From Psoroptes ovis (Eukaryota; Arthropoda; Arachnida; Sarcoptiformes; Psoroptidae), in NCBI GenBank assembly GCA_002943765.1, contig PQWQ01000003.1:3843501-3907500 (forward strand): a stretch of 64,000 bases of DNA, in the 5' to 3' direction. Shown here in pieces: positions 37,201-49,508 of the stretch. The position numbers and the translations under genes are program-made. Under the pieces are notes generated by a model that saw nothing but the letters and a program-made list of their open reading frames with translations, made no database searches and was not told the DNA's origin. The first letter of the stretch is position 1; each line of letters opens with the position of its first letter.

Positions 37201-39862
37201 TATGATTATTAGTGCTAATATTGTGTTGTCCGAAAAGTTTTTGTCGATTTTCAAATGTTTTTCAATCGGTAAATCAACAAAAACTTTTCGGACAATACAA
37301 TATGATATTGTTGTTGATGGCTATCATCATCATCATCATCATCATCATCATTAAGGTACAAATGAAAACCATATTAGCACAAATGATGGTTAAGATAATG
37401 AAAGGGGAGAAAAAACAATTATCATTGTCTGTGAAATGTGAACATGTCACACGTATAAGATTTTATTATTCGTTCATTGTTTTCAATTGTTTAATTGTAA
37501 GTCGGAAAAACATTCAAATTCACTCAATCAAGTCAAGCATTATGACATAGAAATTGTCTAATTACAAGGGGGAAGATCTAAGATCTTAGATCAAATAATG
37601 AATTTAAATTGAAATGAATTTATTATCTTCAAAGAATATTTCTTAACCCATCATTCAAATCTTATCTTAATAAACATCATTCAGGGACTTGTTGGTCAAA
37701 TTGATTATTTTCTTGTATGAATTCAATCAAGAGAAAAAAGAAACCGAAATATCATGAAATAATTGAAAAAAAATGACTAAAAATAAAATCAAAAGTTGTG
37801 ACTTGAATATCTAATAATGATAATAATAATAATAATTTTCATGGTGCTTAAAGGCTTAAATATCAAGTCTTAACATTATTTCTATATACGATTCTCATCA
37901 TTTATATGAATTCATTATTTTTTTCCTCAAATTAATGAAAATAATAATAAATTCAAAAATTAATTTAATTTGATTTAACCATAAATCATTTGTTGATGCT
38001 GTTGTTGTTTTTGGTAAAATTAATTAACAAAAGATTGATGCTTGAAAAAAAAATGAAATATAAACAGCTACAATGAAAAATAATTGATGGGAATGTAGAA
38101 AATATTCGAGAGTATACTTGAAACATTGATTCCATAATTAAACTTGCTTCAATTGAGCTTGTTCAATTCAAATTATGCTCAAAAATGAAATTTTGGAAAA
38201 AATGTGGAAATTTTAATTATCAAGATTGATTGAAATGATTTTCATTCATTTTTGATTGAAATTCATTGAAACAAAGAACAATATACCTGCCAACCAAATA
38301 TAACCAAACAACCTGTCAAATGCATATAGATATGCGCGTAATATATGTGCATTTATTTCATGGATTCATCAAAAATTATGAACAAACAAGAACAATATTG
38401 AATTTGATGAATAAATTATGGTTTTTCAATTGAGATACTTGATATGAAATCATGAAATTTATTAAATTTCAACATCAAAAACTTTATCCATAAGGTTTCG
38501 TGTGGTGATCGCTGGTAGATAGACCAAATTAATTAAATAAACCCTTAAGGTTAATTAATTCTTGTAATTTTTAATTTATTAAACATTTCACTACATTTGT
38601 ATTAGGCAGGCCGGAAAGTTTTTGCCGGTTATATCGTAGAAAATCATTGAAAAATCGGCAAAAACTTTTCGGACAACCTATTTTTTAAATTTATATTTGA
38701 TTTATTAGTAAATTTTTATTCGAACATTATTAATTCTCAAATCAAATGATGATGCCATGCTATGCACGAAATGTTTGCTATGTTTGACAAAAATAAACGT
38801 GGAAAATGTTGAAAATCAGTGAAATCAGAGGATATTCGTGGCATCAAATGATTTCTATGGAAATTAAATTCCATTTTCAAAAAATTCAAATCATGATTTG
38901 AATTTCGGTGGTGGAAAAAAAACAAAAGATTTTTCCAAGTTTCACCGCTTTGTTTGAGTTATTTTTAAAATTAAAAATAATAAAAATTGAAATATTCAAA
39001 TAACATAATAATACTTAGCATCATTTAAAAGCATCATTAAATGAAATTTAATTTGAATTTTTAAAATGACATTCAACATGAAACTAACGGGTTAAATGAA
39101 TGAATGAATGAATGACAACAACAATAACAACGACAACGACAACAAACCTGATTTATGTTCTTGATTAACATTTAGCTTATTTGTTTGTGTTTTGAATACA
39201 ATCGAAACAGGCACTTCGTATGGTGATATTTCTATTATTTGTGGTTCACCATTATTATCACCATTATTATTATTATTTTCATCAAATTTAACCGGTATTA
39301 CTTCGATAGTTTTTTTCGAATGTACAGCCATTTCTACCGGGCCTTGTGGTCGATATTTAAGGTCGGTACCTCCGCCAAATTTTTCCATTTGATTCAAGAA
39401 ACCATCACTATTCAATATAGCATTAATACCTGATGAATAAATATTTGATTCATCTTTAGGTTCACGCAGCAAATTCGGATGCAAATGATGAAAATGTGAT
39501 GATTGATATGAATAAGCGCTTTCAGCTAAACGTTCACCATATGAATTGAAATTTCGTTCATCATTTTGATGATGATTAAGATGATGATGATGATTATGGA
39601 CAGCATTTAACAAATGTTCACTTAAGGTTTTATGCAACTGATTTTGTTGATCATGATGATGATGATGATGTTGATGTTCATTATGTTCATCATTTGAATT
39701 GATTGTTGATGTTGTTTGATCATCATCAACAACATTATCATCAGACGATTGTTCTTGTTGCGCTTGTGGCGACTGCTGCTGCTGCTGTTGTTGTTCATCT
39801 TCACAATTTAAACAATTAATCAAGCAAAATATCAAAATGATTATTTGAATTTTTCTAGCCAT
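31261..39862 (-). CDS. Secreted low-complexity protein, paralogue B (4 exons, minus strand)
   Basis: Exons in transcription order: 39862-39148, 33058-32765, 32695-32468, 32381-31261 (stop TAA at 31263-31261). All three introns are phase 1 and the spliced product is 785 aa. The start at 39862 is preferred to the upstream in-frame ATG because it gives a clean signal peptide (MARKIQIIILIFCLINCLNC). After Gln, His and acidic runs, residues 174-238 hold GPVEMAVHSKKTIEV.. to NKLNVNQEH, and exon 2 (from residue 252) holds EPHRVIHNVYRPVIQEV.. to EEMKTIISK. These two blocks match paralogue A at 21286-24090 in the same order. The third donor (AATG|GTGCCT, 32467) is weak but is the only in-phase choice I see. 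The first intron is about 6.1 kb and holds four miniature elements. Later exons are rich in Asn, Gln, Ser and His. Function unknown; extracellular matrix or cuticle is an inference. Confidence 0.8.
33782..33860 (+). mobile_element. Family A miniature element (paralogue B intron 1)
   Basis: TTAGGCTGTCCGGAAAGTTC, core GGCCGATTTTTCATTAGCAA, right end TTTTTCGGACAACCT. Confidence 0.9.
33968..33995. repeat. (CA)n microsatellite
   Basis: Interrupted CA tract. Confidence 0.85.
36373..36452 (-). mobile_element. Family A miniature element, reversed (paralogue B intron 1)
   Basis: TTAGGTTGTCCGAAAAGTTC, core GCTTAATCAATAGAGTTGC, right end CTTTCCGGACAACCAAA. Confidence 0.9.
37221..37300. mobile_element. 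Family B miniature element (paralogue B intron 1)
   Basis: TTGTGTTGTCCGAAAAGTTT left and AAACTTTTCGGACAATACAA right. The arms include TTGTCGATTTTC. Confidence 0.85.
37323..37352. repeat. (ATC)n microsatellite
   Basis: About ten ATC triplets immediately after the inverted-repeat element at 37221-37300. Confidence 0.9.
38602..38681 (+). mobile_element. Family B miniature element (paralogue B intron 1)
   Basis: TTAGGCAGGCCGGAAAGTTT then TTGCCGGTTATATCGTAG; right AAAATCGGCAAAAACTTTTC then GGACAACCTA. Confidence 0.85.
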
Positions 39863-40266
39863 TTTGACCTGTTGTTTTTTTGTTTTTGAAACAAAAAAGG
39901 ATGTTTTCTGATTGATTTCTAATTGATTTTCACACAATATCAATGCACACAATCGAAATACAAAATTGACTGAGAAAATTGAATAAATAATTCTTCAAAT
40001 ATCAGATGGACATTGTTTCAATGAACAAATGATGATTGAAAATATTGAAGATTCAAGTAAAAATCAATTGAAATCACCGTTAAATTCAAATGGCTCAGAA
40101 ACACTTTGAATTTGGCATTCAAATGCTTTCGAATTGAATTTCTATGAATGAAATTTGATGGATTTGAAACAGTAATTTCATAAAAACAAACAAATTTCCA
40201 ACAACCGCAACAATAAATAATGAATGAAGAAATGAAAAAAATTTTTTTGAAAGAATAAATTTCACT

Positions 40267-40273
40267 TTTTATA
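40267..40273 (-). promoter_or_regulatory. Candidate TATA box of paralogue B
   Basis: On the minus strand TATAAAA in the context GGATATAAAAAGTG, about 405 nt upstream of the ATG at 39862. It resembles the element upstream of paralogue A. Confidence 0.35.
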
Positions 40274-40483
40274 TCCACCAACAGAAAAATAAGAAAAATT
40301 ATTGGACAATTGAAATGATAATAAAATTATACAACTTTGAACAATAAAAGGTTGTAGGTTATACCAAAATACGAAAGAGTTAAGTGAAAACATCTTGAAA
40401 AATTATTTTAATGGGGAAAATATAAAGCAGAAATATTCAAATAATAAGAGAGAAAATCCCTTTCACATGTTTGCCAGGTTTCA

Positions 40484-40564
40484 CTAGGTTGTCCGAAAAG
40501 TTCATTCTGCTTAATCAATAGAGTTGCTCATGAAAATCGACCAAAAATTTCCGGACAGACTCAT
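40484..40564 (-). mobile_element. Family A miniature element, reversed
   Basis: CTAGGTTGTCCGAAAAGTTC, core GCTTAATCAATAGAGTTGC, right end TTTCCGGACAGACTCA (partly degraded). Confidence 0.88.
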
Positions 40565-41377
40565 ACATTTCAAGTAAGTCTGTAGAAATTGAATCTTAAA
40601 TGAAATTATTATTTCTTTTGGATGTTTAATTTCGGGCTCTTTTTCTGAATTCATTTACCATTGATTCATGGATTTATGGATGCCATGATTTACCAACATT
40701 TTTAATAATAATAATCATATTTATGTTCATAGCTGTCTAAGATGAAGAAGAAATCTTCAAAATTTTGAATTTCTCTTTGTATTTTCTATGGAATATATTT
40801 CATTGTGAACTGGAATTCAACAGAAGTTGAACATGCATGCATTTCAATACAACATTCATGCTTTGGATTCACTTTCACTATTCAAATTCAAAGTAGCATC
40901 CAGTATACCTGAATTTTTTTATTCAAAATAATCCTTTGTTTTATCTTTTGTTTTTGGAAAATTTATTTTAAATATTTTGACTTTTTGAATAAATGAATGA
41001 ATAAATGAATCAAATCCAAAACATTCAAAATGAAAGAGAAATTTTAAATTTTTCAAAATTATTGTTCCCCCGAAATAAAGCATGGCATTAATCATTGATA
41101 TGGATGATTATGTACCATAGACCTTAATAAAAGGTAGATAAACTTGTTGTTTTTGTTACTATTATTCACCACTCGTTGTTACGAATAACTCAGGATTCAT
41201 TTCACCGATTCCCCCTTCAATTCATCCATCCATTCATATTCAACTATTGGCATCTTTTATATCCAATAATACTATTAATCCATTTAATATATTTTAAACC
41301 AATATATTTTATTAGAAACATAACCAGAGAAAATGTATTTTGTATTATATTTTTAAATCAATATATATATAAATGTA

Positions 41378-41458
41378 TTAGGTTGTCCGGAAAGTTCAGG
41401 TTGATTTTCATGAGCAACTCTATTGAATAAGCGAAATGAACTTTTCGGACAGCCTAAT
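41378..41458 (+). mobile_element. Family A miniature element
   Basis: TTAGGTTGTCCGGAAAGTTC, core GATTTTCATGAGCAACTCTA, right end CTTTTCGGACAGCCTAA. TA flanks. Confidence 0.92.
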
Positions 41459-41707
41459 ATAAATATTCAAACAAAAAGTAATAAAAAAACAAAAAAATCT
41501 CATTATTATATCACATAGATTATTATTATTATTATTCAATGATGTCTATTTACTGTTTGTTGTATTGTTTTGTATTGAATCATTGAAAATTGAAAAAACA
41601 GAAGAAACAGCAAAAAAGATTCAAATTCAAATGGGTAATGGGTAATGGGTCATCGTTTGTCTTGTTTTTTTTTCTGATTTCATTTCAATTTCTTTTATTT
41701 GATTTTA

Positions 41708-41788
41708 CTAGGTTGTCCGTAAAGTTCTAGCCCATTTTCATTAGCAACTCCATCGATTAAGCGGAATGAACTTTTCGGACAGCCTAAT
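41708..41788 (+). mobile_element. Family A miniature element
   Basis: CTAGGTTGTCCGTAAAGTTC, core CCATTTTCATTAGCAACTCC, right end CTTTTCGGACAGCCTAA. Confidence 0.92.
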
Positions 41789-41942
41789 ATTTAAATTTTT
41801 GCTTTTATGAATATACATACATAGCCCTTTTCAATTATCTGTTTTTATATGATGATCATCATCAAACATCATTCGACGACTACAAATATAACTACAACAA
41901 TGATGATGATCGTAATCACCACCAGCAGCAGCAATAATTTTG

Positions 41943-42005
41943 AACAATAGTAGTCTTATATCAAAGGTAGTCTAATATCAATGGTAGTCTAATATCAATG
42001 GGTAA
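41943..42005. repeat. Short tandem repeat, about 19 bp period
   Basis: Repeats of AATATCAATGGTAGTCT with small changes, three copies. Confidence 0.8.
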
Positions 42006-42239
42006 TATCAACAACATCGACATCGACATTGACAACAACAATGATCAATAAACATAATTTTTGATCTAGATCGCTGTCGATGTTGCTGTCGATGTTGTTA
42101 CTGTTGCTATTATCAGCATCGAAATAAATAATAAAAATTTATATTTTTATTATTTATTATTATCGCCATCAATTTGTTGTTGTAAAGTTGTGTACATCTT
42201 TTAGGATCTTTTGAAAAAATTTTCGACTGATGAAATTAT

Positions 42240-42340
42240 TTATGGTCAGTCAGTCGGTCAGTCGATCAGTCATATTTATTTGATCAATCAGTCAGTCGAT
42301 CAGTCATTGATTTATTTGACCAATCAGTCATTCAGCTTGT
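42240..42340. repeat. Imperfect GTCAGTCGATCA-type tandem repeat
   Basis: Repeated GTCAGTC/GATCAGTCA motifs arranged in imperfect units of about 32 bp that include TTTATTTGA. Confidence 0.75.
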
Positions 42341-42585
42341 CGCAAGTTTGCTTCGAATACAAGTGATTTGATTAATTTGGCCAATTGATTATCCCCTTCA
42401 TTTTTTTTCTTTGGGTGAAATCAATTGCTTTTGCTTCGCTTTCTCCGTCATCATTTTACAAGTTTTTCAAATTTTAGTAAAATTCACTTTTTTGAATGTG
42501 TTTTGGATGGAAATTTACTTGAATTTTCAATGGAAAATTTTCGGAACGAAAATCAATAATTTTCAAATAGACATTCTATTGTATT

Positions 42586-42666
42586 GTAGGTTGGTCCGAA
42601 AAGTTCATCGCGCTTAATCAATAGAGTTGCTTATGAAAATCGGCCAGAACTTTTCGGACAACCTAA
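42586..42666 (-). mobile_element. Family A miniature element, reversed
   Basis: GTAGGTTGGTCCGAAAAGTT (one inserted G), core GCTTAATCAATAGAGTTGC, right end CTTTTCGGACAACCTAA. Confidence 0.9.
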
Positions 42667-43444
42667 TATTGTTTAGCAAAAATGTAAATGGAAAAAAAAT
42701 TTGAATATTTTTCAATCAGACATGCCATGTGTATTTATTCGTATGCAAATATTGCAAATATTGCAAATATTCAAGCCCGAAGCACACACATACACACCTA
42801 CCAAATTTAGCTTTGAATAACCAATATTTCAATTGATTTCCATTGATTCAATTGATTTCGATCAAATATAAGAAAAAAGAATGGAAATTTGCATTCAAAT
42901 AAATGTAAATAAATGAATGTAAATGTGAATCAAATTAAATTGAACATTTGAATCAAGTTTGAAATTCACTCATTTTTTAGGAAAAATAACCTTTTTTTCG
43001 GGTTCAATATTCAAAAATTAAATCTTTTATTCAAATTTATTTTGATTTTAATCATCGAATCAAAATCAAAAAATTTTTCAATTTGAAATGGTTCATCAAA
43101 AGGCGAAAATAGGCATAAATATATGGAAAACCACAAAATCAATTCAATATTTAAAATTCAATTAATCGATTCATGATGGAAAATGGCAAAAAACTTTGCC
43201 AATTCGTATAATCGAAATTTTTAAAGAAAGTTCAGCAGAAAACCAATAGAAATTGATTGAATTTAAAGACTCAAATTAAAGGACAATACTTTTCTACGAG
43301 ATGAATATATATTTGTTCATGGTTCATGATTGATTTTTGTTTTCTGAAGTTTTCAATCGATTCTTTACACAATTTTATTATGATTTTAGATTTTTTGCGG
43401 TCGAAATCTCGAAACAAAATAGTGGAAATGATGTTTCTAAAATA

Positions 43445-43494
43445 TTCCGCTTAATCAATAGAGTTACTCATGAAAATCGGCCAGACAACCTAAT
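43445..43494 (-). mobile_element. Truncated family A element
   Basis: Only the core (TCCGCTTAATCAATAGAGTT..GAAAATCGGCCAG) and the outermost ACAACCTAA remain. One inverted arm is missing and the other has lost its inner part. Confidence 0.85.
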
Positions 43495-46400
43495 ACAAGC
43501 ACAATACAAGTTTTAACGAGATAAAATTTCAAAAAAATTTAAAAATTTTTCACAGTTTCAAATTTGAAAATAAATAAGAATGATAAACATCACAAAGGTA
43601 ATTTGTTGCATTATTAGATCCAATTGTTGTTTTTAGCGAATGTAATTATCGTTATGACTGGTGATAATATGTCGATTTGTATTCATTTTGCGGAGTTTGC
43701 TAGTGTGTGTGGCCATCGATAATCTTGTTATCACTGAATCTTTCACCAAAGAAACAATTGTAAATAAATAATGAAAATTTTATAAATGAAATTAATGCTT
43801 AATGACTGAGAAAAATTTTCTGATTTTAATCCAAAAGTAAAAATGTGAAACAATATGAAAATAAATCAAATTCAGTCTAAATGTTAATAATGACCCGAAA
43901 AAATTGATGAAGATAATCGTTAGAAAGATGATAATCATTCATCGAAAACCAATTGTCTTTATTTGCGATTATGATTATTGATGATTTAATGCTTTCGTGA
44001 AATGATTTGTTACAAATTTGATTTTGTAAATCTATTTTTCTTGTTAATCCAAAATCATTATCCCAAAAAATATTATCCGAGATATTAGATTTGGGTGCGT
44101 TTGTTATCATCCAAATATTTTAAATGTGTGATTTATGAATAATATTCAAATAATAATAATGGAAATGATGATAACCATATGCCTAACCCTATGTGTGTTT
44201 TTGTGTGTATGATTTACATTTATATTTGTTTGTATGGCTAAATGATTATTGAATGAACCAAAGAAAAATTAGAAATGAAAATTCATCATCATTTAACCAA
44301 ATCCATTCATTCAAATATTTGTATCATCATCAGCTTTGCACATATTTTTTCCATGAATTCATATATACAAAATATCCAAAGATTTAATACTAAAAATATT
44401 AAATAAACATAAATCATTTGATCATCATCATTATTATTCATTCATTTATTATTATTTAGATAATTTTATTATTATCAATATTTGAATCGATGAAAATAGA
44501 ACATCGAAATATCAATAATATCATTGATATTCAATAAAAGAAACGATTAGGACCAAACATTGAATTATTATCATTATAAATCTATTTAGATTTTGTATAT
44601 TTGCTGCTTTGAATATTCCCAAAATCTTCGGATATTTCATCCGCTTAATGATCATTTATCAGAGACCATTTATGTTAGAAATATGACATATTTTTCTCAA
44701 ATTTTTTGCCTTAAACATAACTTTATTTAATAAATGAAAACTTTGCATAATCTCTGCCCATATTTTCTTTGGTGGAATAAATGTCGGAATCACTACGTTT
44801 GAACATCATTATTCATCGATTCACATTTGTATCTAATCATGCAAATCGAACCAAAGATTTTTGTTCATTCATTTTTCGGGCAAAGAAAAATCTCGGCCAA
44901 GTATCATTTATTGATTTCTTTTTGTGGGCCAATATCTCGGTACAAAGAATCATTTTCGGGACTCAGAAGCATCAGATATTCCTCGATATCAGTCGATGAT
45001 TATGGAATATTCATAATTATGGCAGAATATTCCAATACTCTAATGGTAGGATAAATGTCGTCATAAATGTAGAATATCCACGGATTCTTCGGTCGATGTC
45101 TTGGGCCCTAAATATTCTTGGGCCCAAAAAATTCGTTTTTATCCGATTCATAAGCACAAATTGCATCCATTCGATGTGAATACAATTACCATTATCATTA
45201 CCATTATCATTATTTTAATCAAATGTTGTAATAATAATCATCAGAATACATTAGAATTACATTGAATTATATTACTTTTTCATTCATTTCATTATTCATT
45301 CATTTTATTCAACGAAAATTTTCTTTTTTTTTCTGTGCACATTTTGTCAAAATGATTAATTGTTATTATTCGTACATGTATTATCATCGTGTACAAGTAA
45401 AGCCAAATAATATGGCTGATACAAAAATGCATAAAATGGAACGAAATTCCTTGAAAATGATGATCGAATGTCATAGATTGTCATAGATTTCTGTTATTTT
45501 ATGCTTTGTATCTATTTTTCTCGGATAAATTTGTAGCCAAATGGGCCAATTTTATCCATAGGCATAATATGAAAGCATTATCAAACATATTTGTCACATT
45601 TTCGTATGATTATACTAATAATTTATATGAAAATGATGAATGATTCGAAGACAAATTAATAATTAATCACTTTTAGTGTCATTTTTATTTTCATTTGTTT
45701 CATAAATAAGAATCATTTTTTTTTCTGAAATTTATTAGTTTTAATCCATTTGAAAAATGTATATTTTTGATCAGAAAAAAAATAAAATAAAACCAACAAA
45801 TAATGAATTCAGAGAGTTTCAAGTTATCTTTAGATGAATTTAATTATATTTTTTTCAAATTTAATCAATCCTTTAATTTGTGTTGGTTTTTTTTGGAGTT
45901 TTTTTCTCTGAACACCGGGTATAATTTTCTTCAAAAAAAATAATACTCTTGGGTGCCAGTATTTTAGGTGATTAAATTTGAAAAAAAATAAATCAAATGA
46001 ATCAAGTGACCAATGTCTTTAATTGATTAGGTGAAAATCTGGTCAAATCGAATCGCCAACCAATCAAATGCAGCTACAAATATGATTGTTGATCAAAATT
46101 TTTTGGTAAAAATAAAATTATGAAAATTCAAAAATAAATATGATTCGCCTATGATGCTATTGATGCCTAAAATACATATCAATGTTATTCAATGGTAATG
46201 ATTCAACCAAAAACGATATTAAAATATTTGTAATATTTGTAATTGAAATTTGTAAAATTCAATGTATTTTTTTGATTGATTGATCATTGAATCATTGAAT
46301 CATGGTCATCGTGTCGATCATGTCAATGATCATCATCATCATCATCATTGTTATTATTATCATTATCATTATCATCATTAGTAATCATTATCATCATTAG

Positions 46401-48622
46401 TATCATTACCATTGGTATCATCATCAATAAAATGATCGATAATCGAAAAATAAATCAATCAAATTGGAAAAATTTTTGAAAATTGAATTTCAAAATAAAT
46501 CGGCAAAAAAACATCCGTCTTCAATTTGATTGATGATCACCAATCACATCGGACATTGAAATGAGATTATTAAATAATAATCAGTCATGTCCTCTTCATT
46601 TGAGGAATATTTTGTCTCGATCAAATCAATCAATCAAATCATAGAAATTGATCTGATTTGATCTATTAGTAATCTGTATTTTCTCTGAATTTAGCAATGA
46701 TATCATTGAATTACATTGGACATTGACCAATCGATACAATGGTATACAAACCTATGAAAACCTTGTCAGAAAACAAATAAACCTTTAGCCTCATAAGGCT
46801 TTGAGGTAAGAAAAGATAAAAAGAAACAAAGAGAAACCTCAACTTTTTTTTCCCTGTGAAATTGATTGATTGATTGTGATTTCATTTCAAATCTCATTCA
46901 TTTTTTTTGAGATGAAGATGATCAAACTGATCATCATTGTCTTTATTGTTCTAAAAATAATCAATTTTTTTCAATATCAAAGTGATTTGTACAGATTAAT
47001 CATGGATTTAATAATCGAAATCATGAAATATAATAATAGCAAAATAGTCAATTTCAATGATAATAATAATCCAATGAAACTGAATGAATTTCAGAGAAAG
47101 GGAAAAAAAGGTCAAACACATAATTAAGAATGGATTAAATTGAATTCATTTTTCGTTCAAGATTGAATGGGTCAAAATTAAAAAAACAAAATCATCTTTA
47201 TTTTGGTTTAAAATAACCCAATAGAAAAAATGAAAACCGGTCATAGTGTTACATGTATTGCGTGCGTGTGTGTATGTTTGTGTGTGTGATGCATGTAAAT
47301 TCTATGACAAATCAATTATGAATGCTTTGAAGATCTTATTTCGAATGTATTTACATTACATTTGTAATCAGATGATTTTGTAATCGTGGAAAATACTGAC
47401 CATTGACTCAATCGATTAACTCTCAAGATAAATTAATCAAAGATTTAATTATTATCCAATGAACATCATTAAATTCGATGACATTTGATCATTAATACAT
47501 TTATTTGATAATCTAATTAATTGAATGTCCAAAAAAATGGAGAAAATCGGAGAGAAAATGTATCAATTTATGCGGACATTTTGATTAATTTCGACAATTT
47601 CGATGACAATTTTGTCATTAATTAAGCTTTTTTCGAATAATCAAATGAAATTCAATCAAATCAAATCAAATTAGGCGTTGGTAAGCGGTAGCTGATGCAC
47701 ATTTGACTTGTCCATTGAATAAAAGCGGAAAAAATTGTCACAAACGTCTTAATAAATGAATTTTGAAATATTCATCAGCAGAAAATCAATGATTTATTCG
47801 ATTAAATTGATTGAATGCTCGAAAATTTCAATGGGAAATTCAAAATTCAATCATTTATTAAATGATTCAAATAATTTAAACCAAATTTTTGTCAACATTT
47901 TTTTGCTCTGAACCACAAATATTCATAGTGATATGTTTCCTATTTTTTCAAAGCATCATTGAATGAAAAACCTTTCATTTTCAATCATGTCAAACTGCTG
48001 AATTTATTCATTGTTTCATTTGATCTGTTCGCTCTCATATGTTGTGGTTTGTATACCAACAACGAAAGCTCTGAAAAATCAGCAAAAATATTTTGTTCCT
48101 TGAATATTATTCATTTCTTCTTCAGTATTTCATGTAATAAGAACCAAACCCAAAACACACACCACCACCGACAACAAACGTCAAAATTTTTTGCTTTTTC
48201 TTCCCGAAATGCCAAATGTATTCGCGTGTAGATATGAATAATATTCAAAATTTTGAAAAGACTTTGGTTTTTCATATTTTTATTTCGGTTGCAATTTATT
48301 ATAATGGAAATTTTTGAAGAAATTTCAAGCCAAAATTTCATTCAAATTTAAATTTAAATTTTGATTTTTTGAATTAATTTCTTGTCAGATTTTTTTTTTG
48401 TCTTCTTGACAAGAATTCAAACAGTTTTCTTTTGGGCAAATTTTGAAATTTCAAAATTTCAAAATTTTGCGAAATTTTGAAGTCTTTTGACTTTTGAAGT
48501 TTTGATCTATTTGTCTGTTGAAGTTTAATCTATTTGTGTGCTGAATACTTGACTTGTGGTACTCCGAGAATACCCAAACCACGCAAATTTTACCAATTTC
48601 TCTTTTTTTATGATGTTTTATA

Positions 48623-48703
48623 TTAGACTGTCCGAAAAGTTCATCCCTCTTAATCAATAGAGTTGCTCATGAAAATCGGCCAGAACTTTTCGGTCAACCT
48701 AAT
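48623..48703 (-). mobile_element. Family A miniature element, reversed
   Basis: TTAGACTGTCCGAAAAGTTC, core CTTAATCAATAGAGTTGC, right end CTTTTCGGTCAACCTAA. Confidence 0.9.
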
Positions 48704-49426
48704 ATTTGTCAATAACAAAATCGATCACAGAGAAAATTGATGGAAAAATTTCACCTCAACATTTTTCAGTGACAAATTGGAATCGTGAAAATTTTGGCTG
48801 TCAATTTGTTGTCAATTTAAATAAATTCATTCATTCACATTGTTGTTTTATGATGAGAAAATTTTGTATTTCATTTTAACGACAAGCAAATATTTAATGC
48901 AAAACTTGTCAATTATTTCAGGCGTTTATTATTATTTTTTTTCCCGAAAATTACATTCAAAACGCCTCAAATCGATTGAAATCAGTTGTAAAATGTTCAA
49001 ACAATTACGAATAATAAAAATGATGATAATTAATTAATTCAAGGAACTGAATTCGTTTTTTTTTTTGCTTTCAATCAGAATGAAAATAGCTTGAAACAAA
49101 TGGAAAATTGATTAAATTCAAAATTTGAAAATGTTTCAATTGTTCATCATTATCATCATCAACATTTTCTGATGATTTTATTATCATAAAAAGTATGCAA
49201 AGTAGTGATTTCGGCAATTCAAATTATTTGAAAATGAATTGAATGATTTGAATAATTTGAATGATTTGAATAATTTGTCCAAATTCAGAGAACAATTCAA
49301 TGAACGTTTTCAAAAACATTTTATAAAAACATTTTATTGAAACAATTTTTATTTTAAAATGTTTTAAATTTATTCAAATCAAAGTAAGTAAGTGGAAAAA
49401 AGCATAAAATAAAATAATTCAATGTT

Positions 49427-49508
49427 TTAGATTGTCCGAAAAGTTTTGGCCGATTTTAATGAGCAACTCTATCGTGATTAAGCGGAATAAACTTTTCGGA
49501 CAACCTAA
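49427..49508 (+). mobile_element. Family A miniature element
   Basis: TTAGATTGTCCGAAAAGTTT, core GGCCGATTTTAATGAGCAAC, right end CTTTTCGGACAACCTAA. Confidence 0.9.

Larger units (their letters stand above)
33059..39147 (-). other. Large first intron of paralogue B
   Basis: Bounded by donor GTTTGT (39147) and an acceptor ending AATAG (33059). It contains elements at 33782, 36373, 37221 and 38602, (CA)n near 33968-33995, (ATC)n at 37323-37352, and a higher-complexity stretch at 34240-34480. No coding exon recognised. Confidence 0.6.

Noticed and set aside
39863..39952. Upstream ATG at 39952 for paralogue B
   Set aside because: It adds 30 residues before the hydrophobic core and spoils the signal peptide; the ATG at 39862 is better.
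44781..44999. 72-aa ORF as a gene
   Set aside because: No domain or splice context; overlaps a second frame of similar length.
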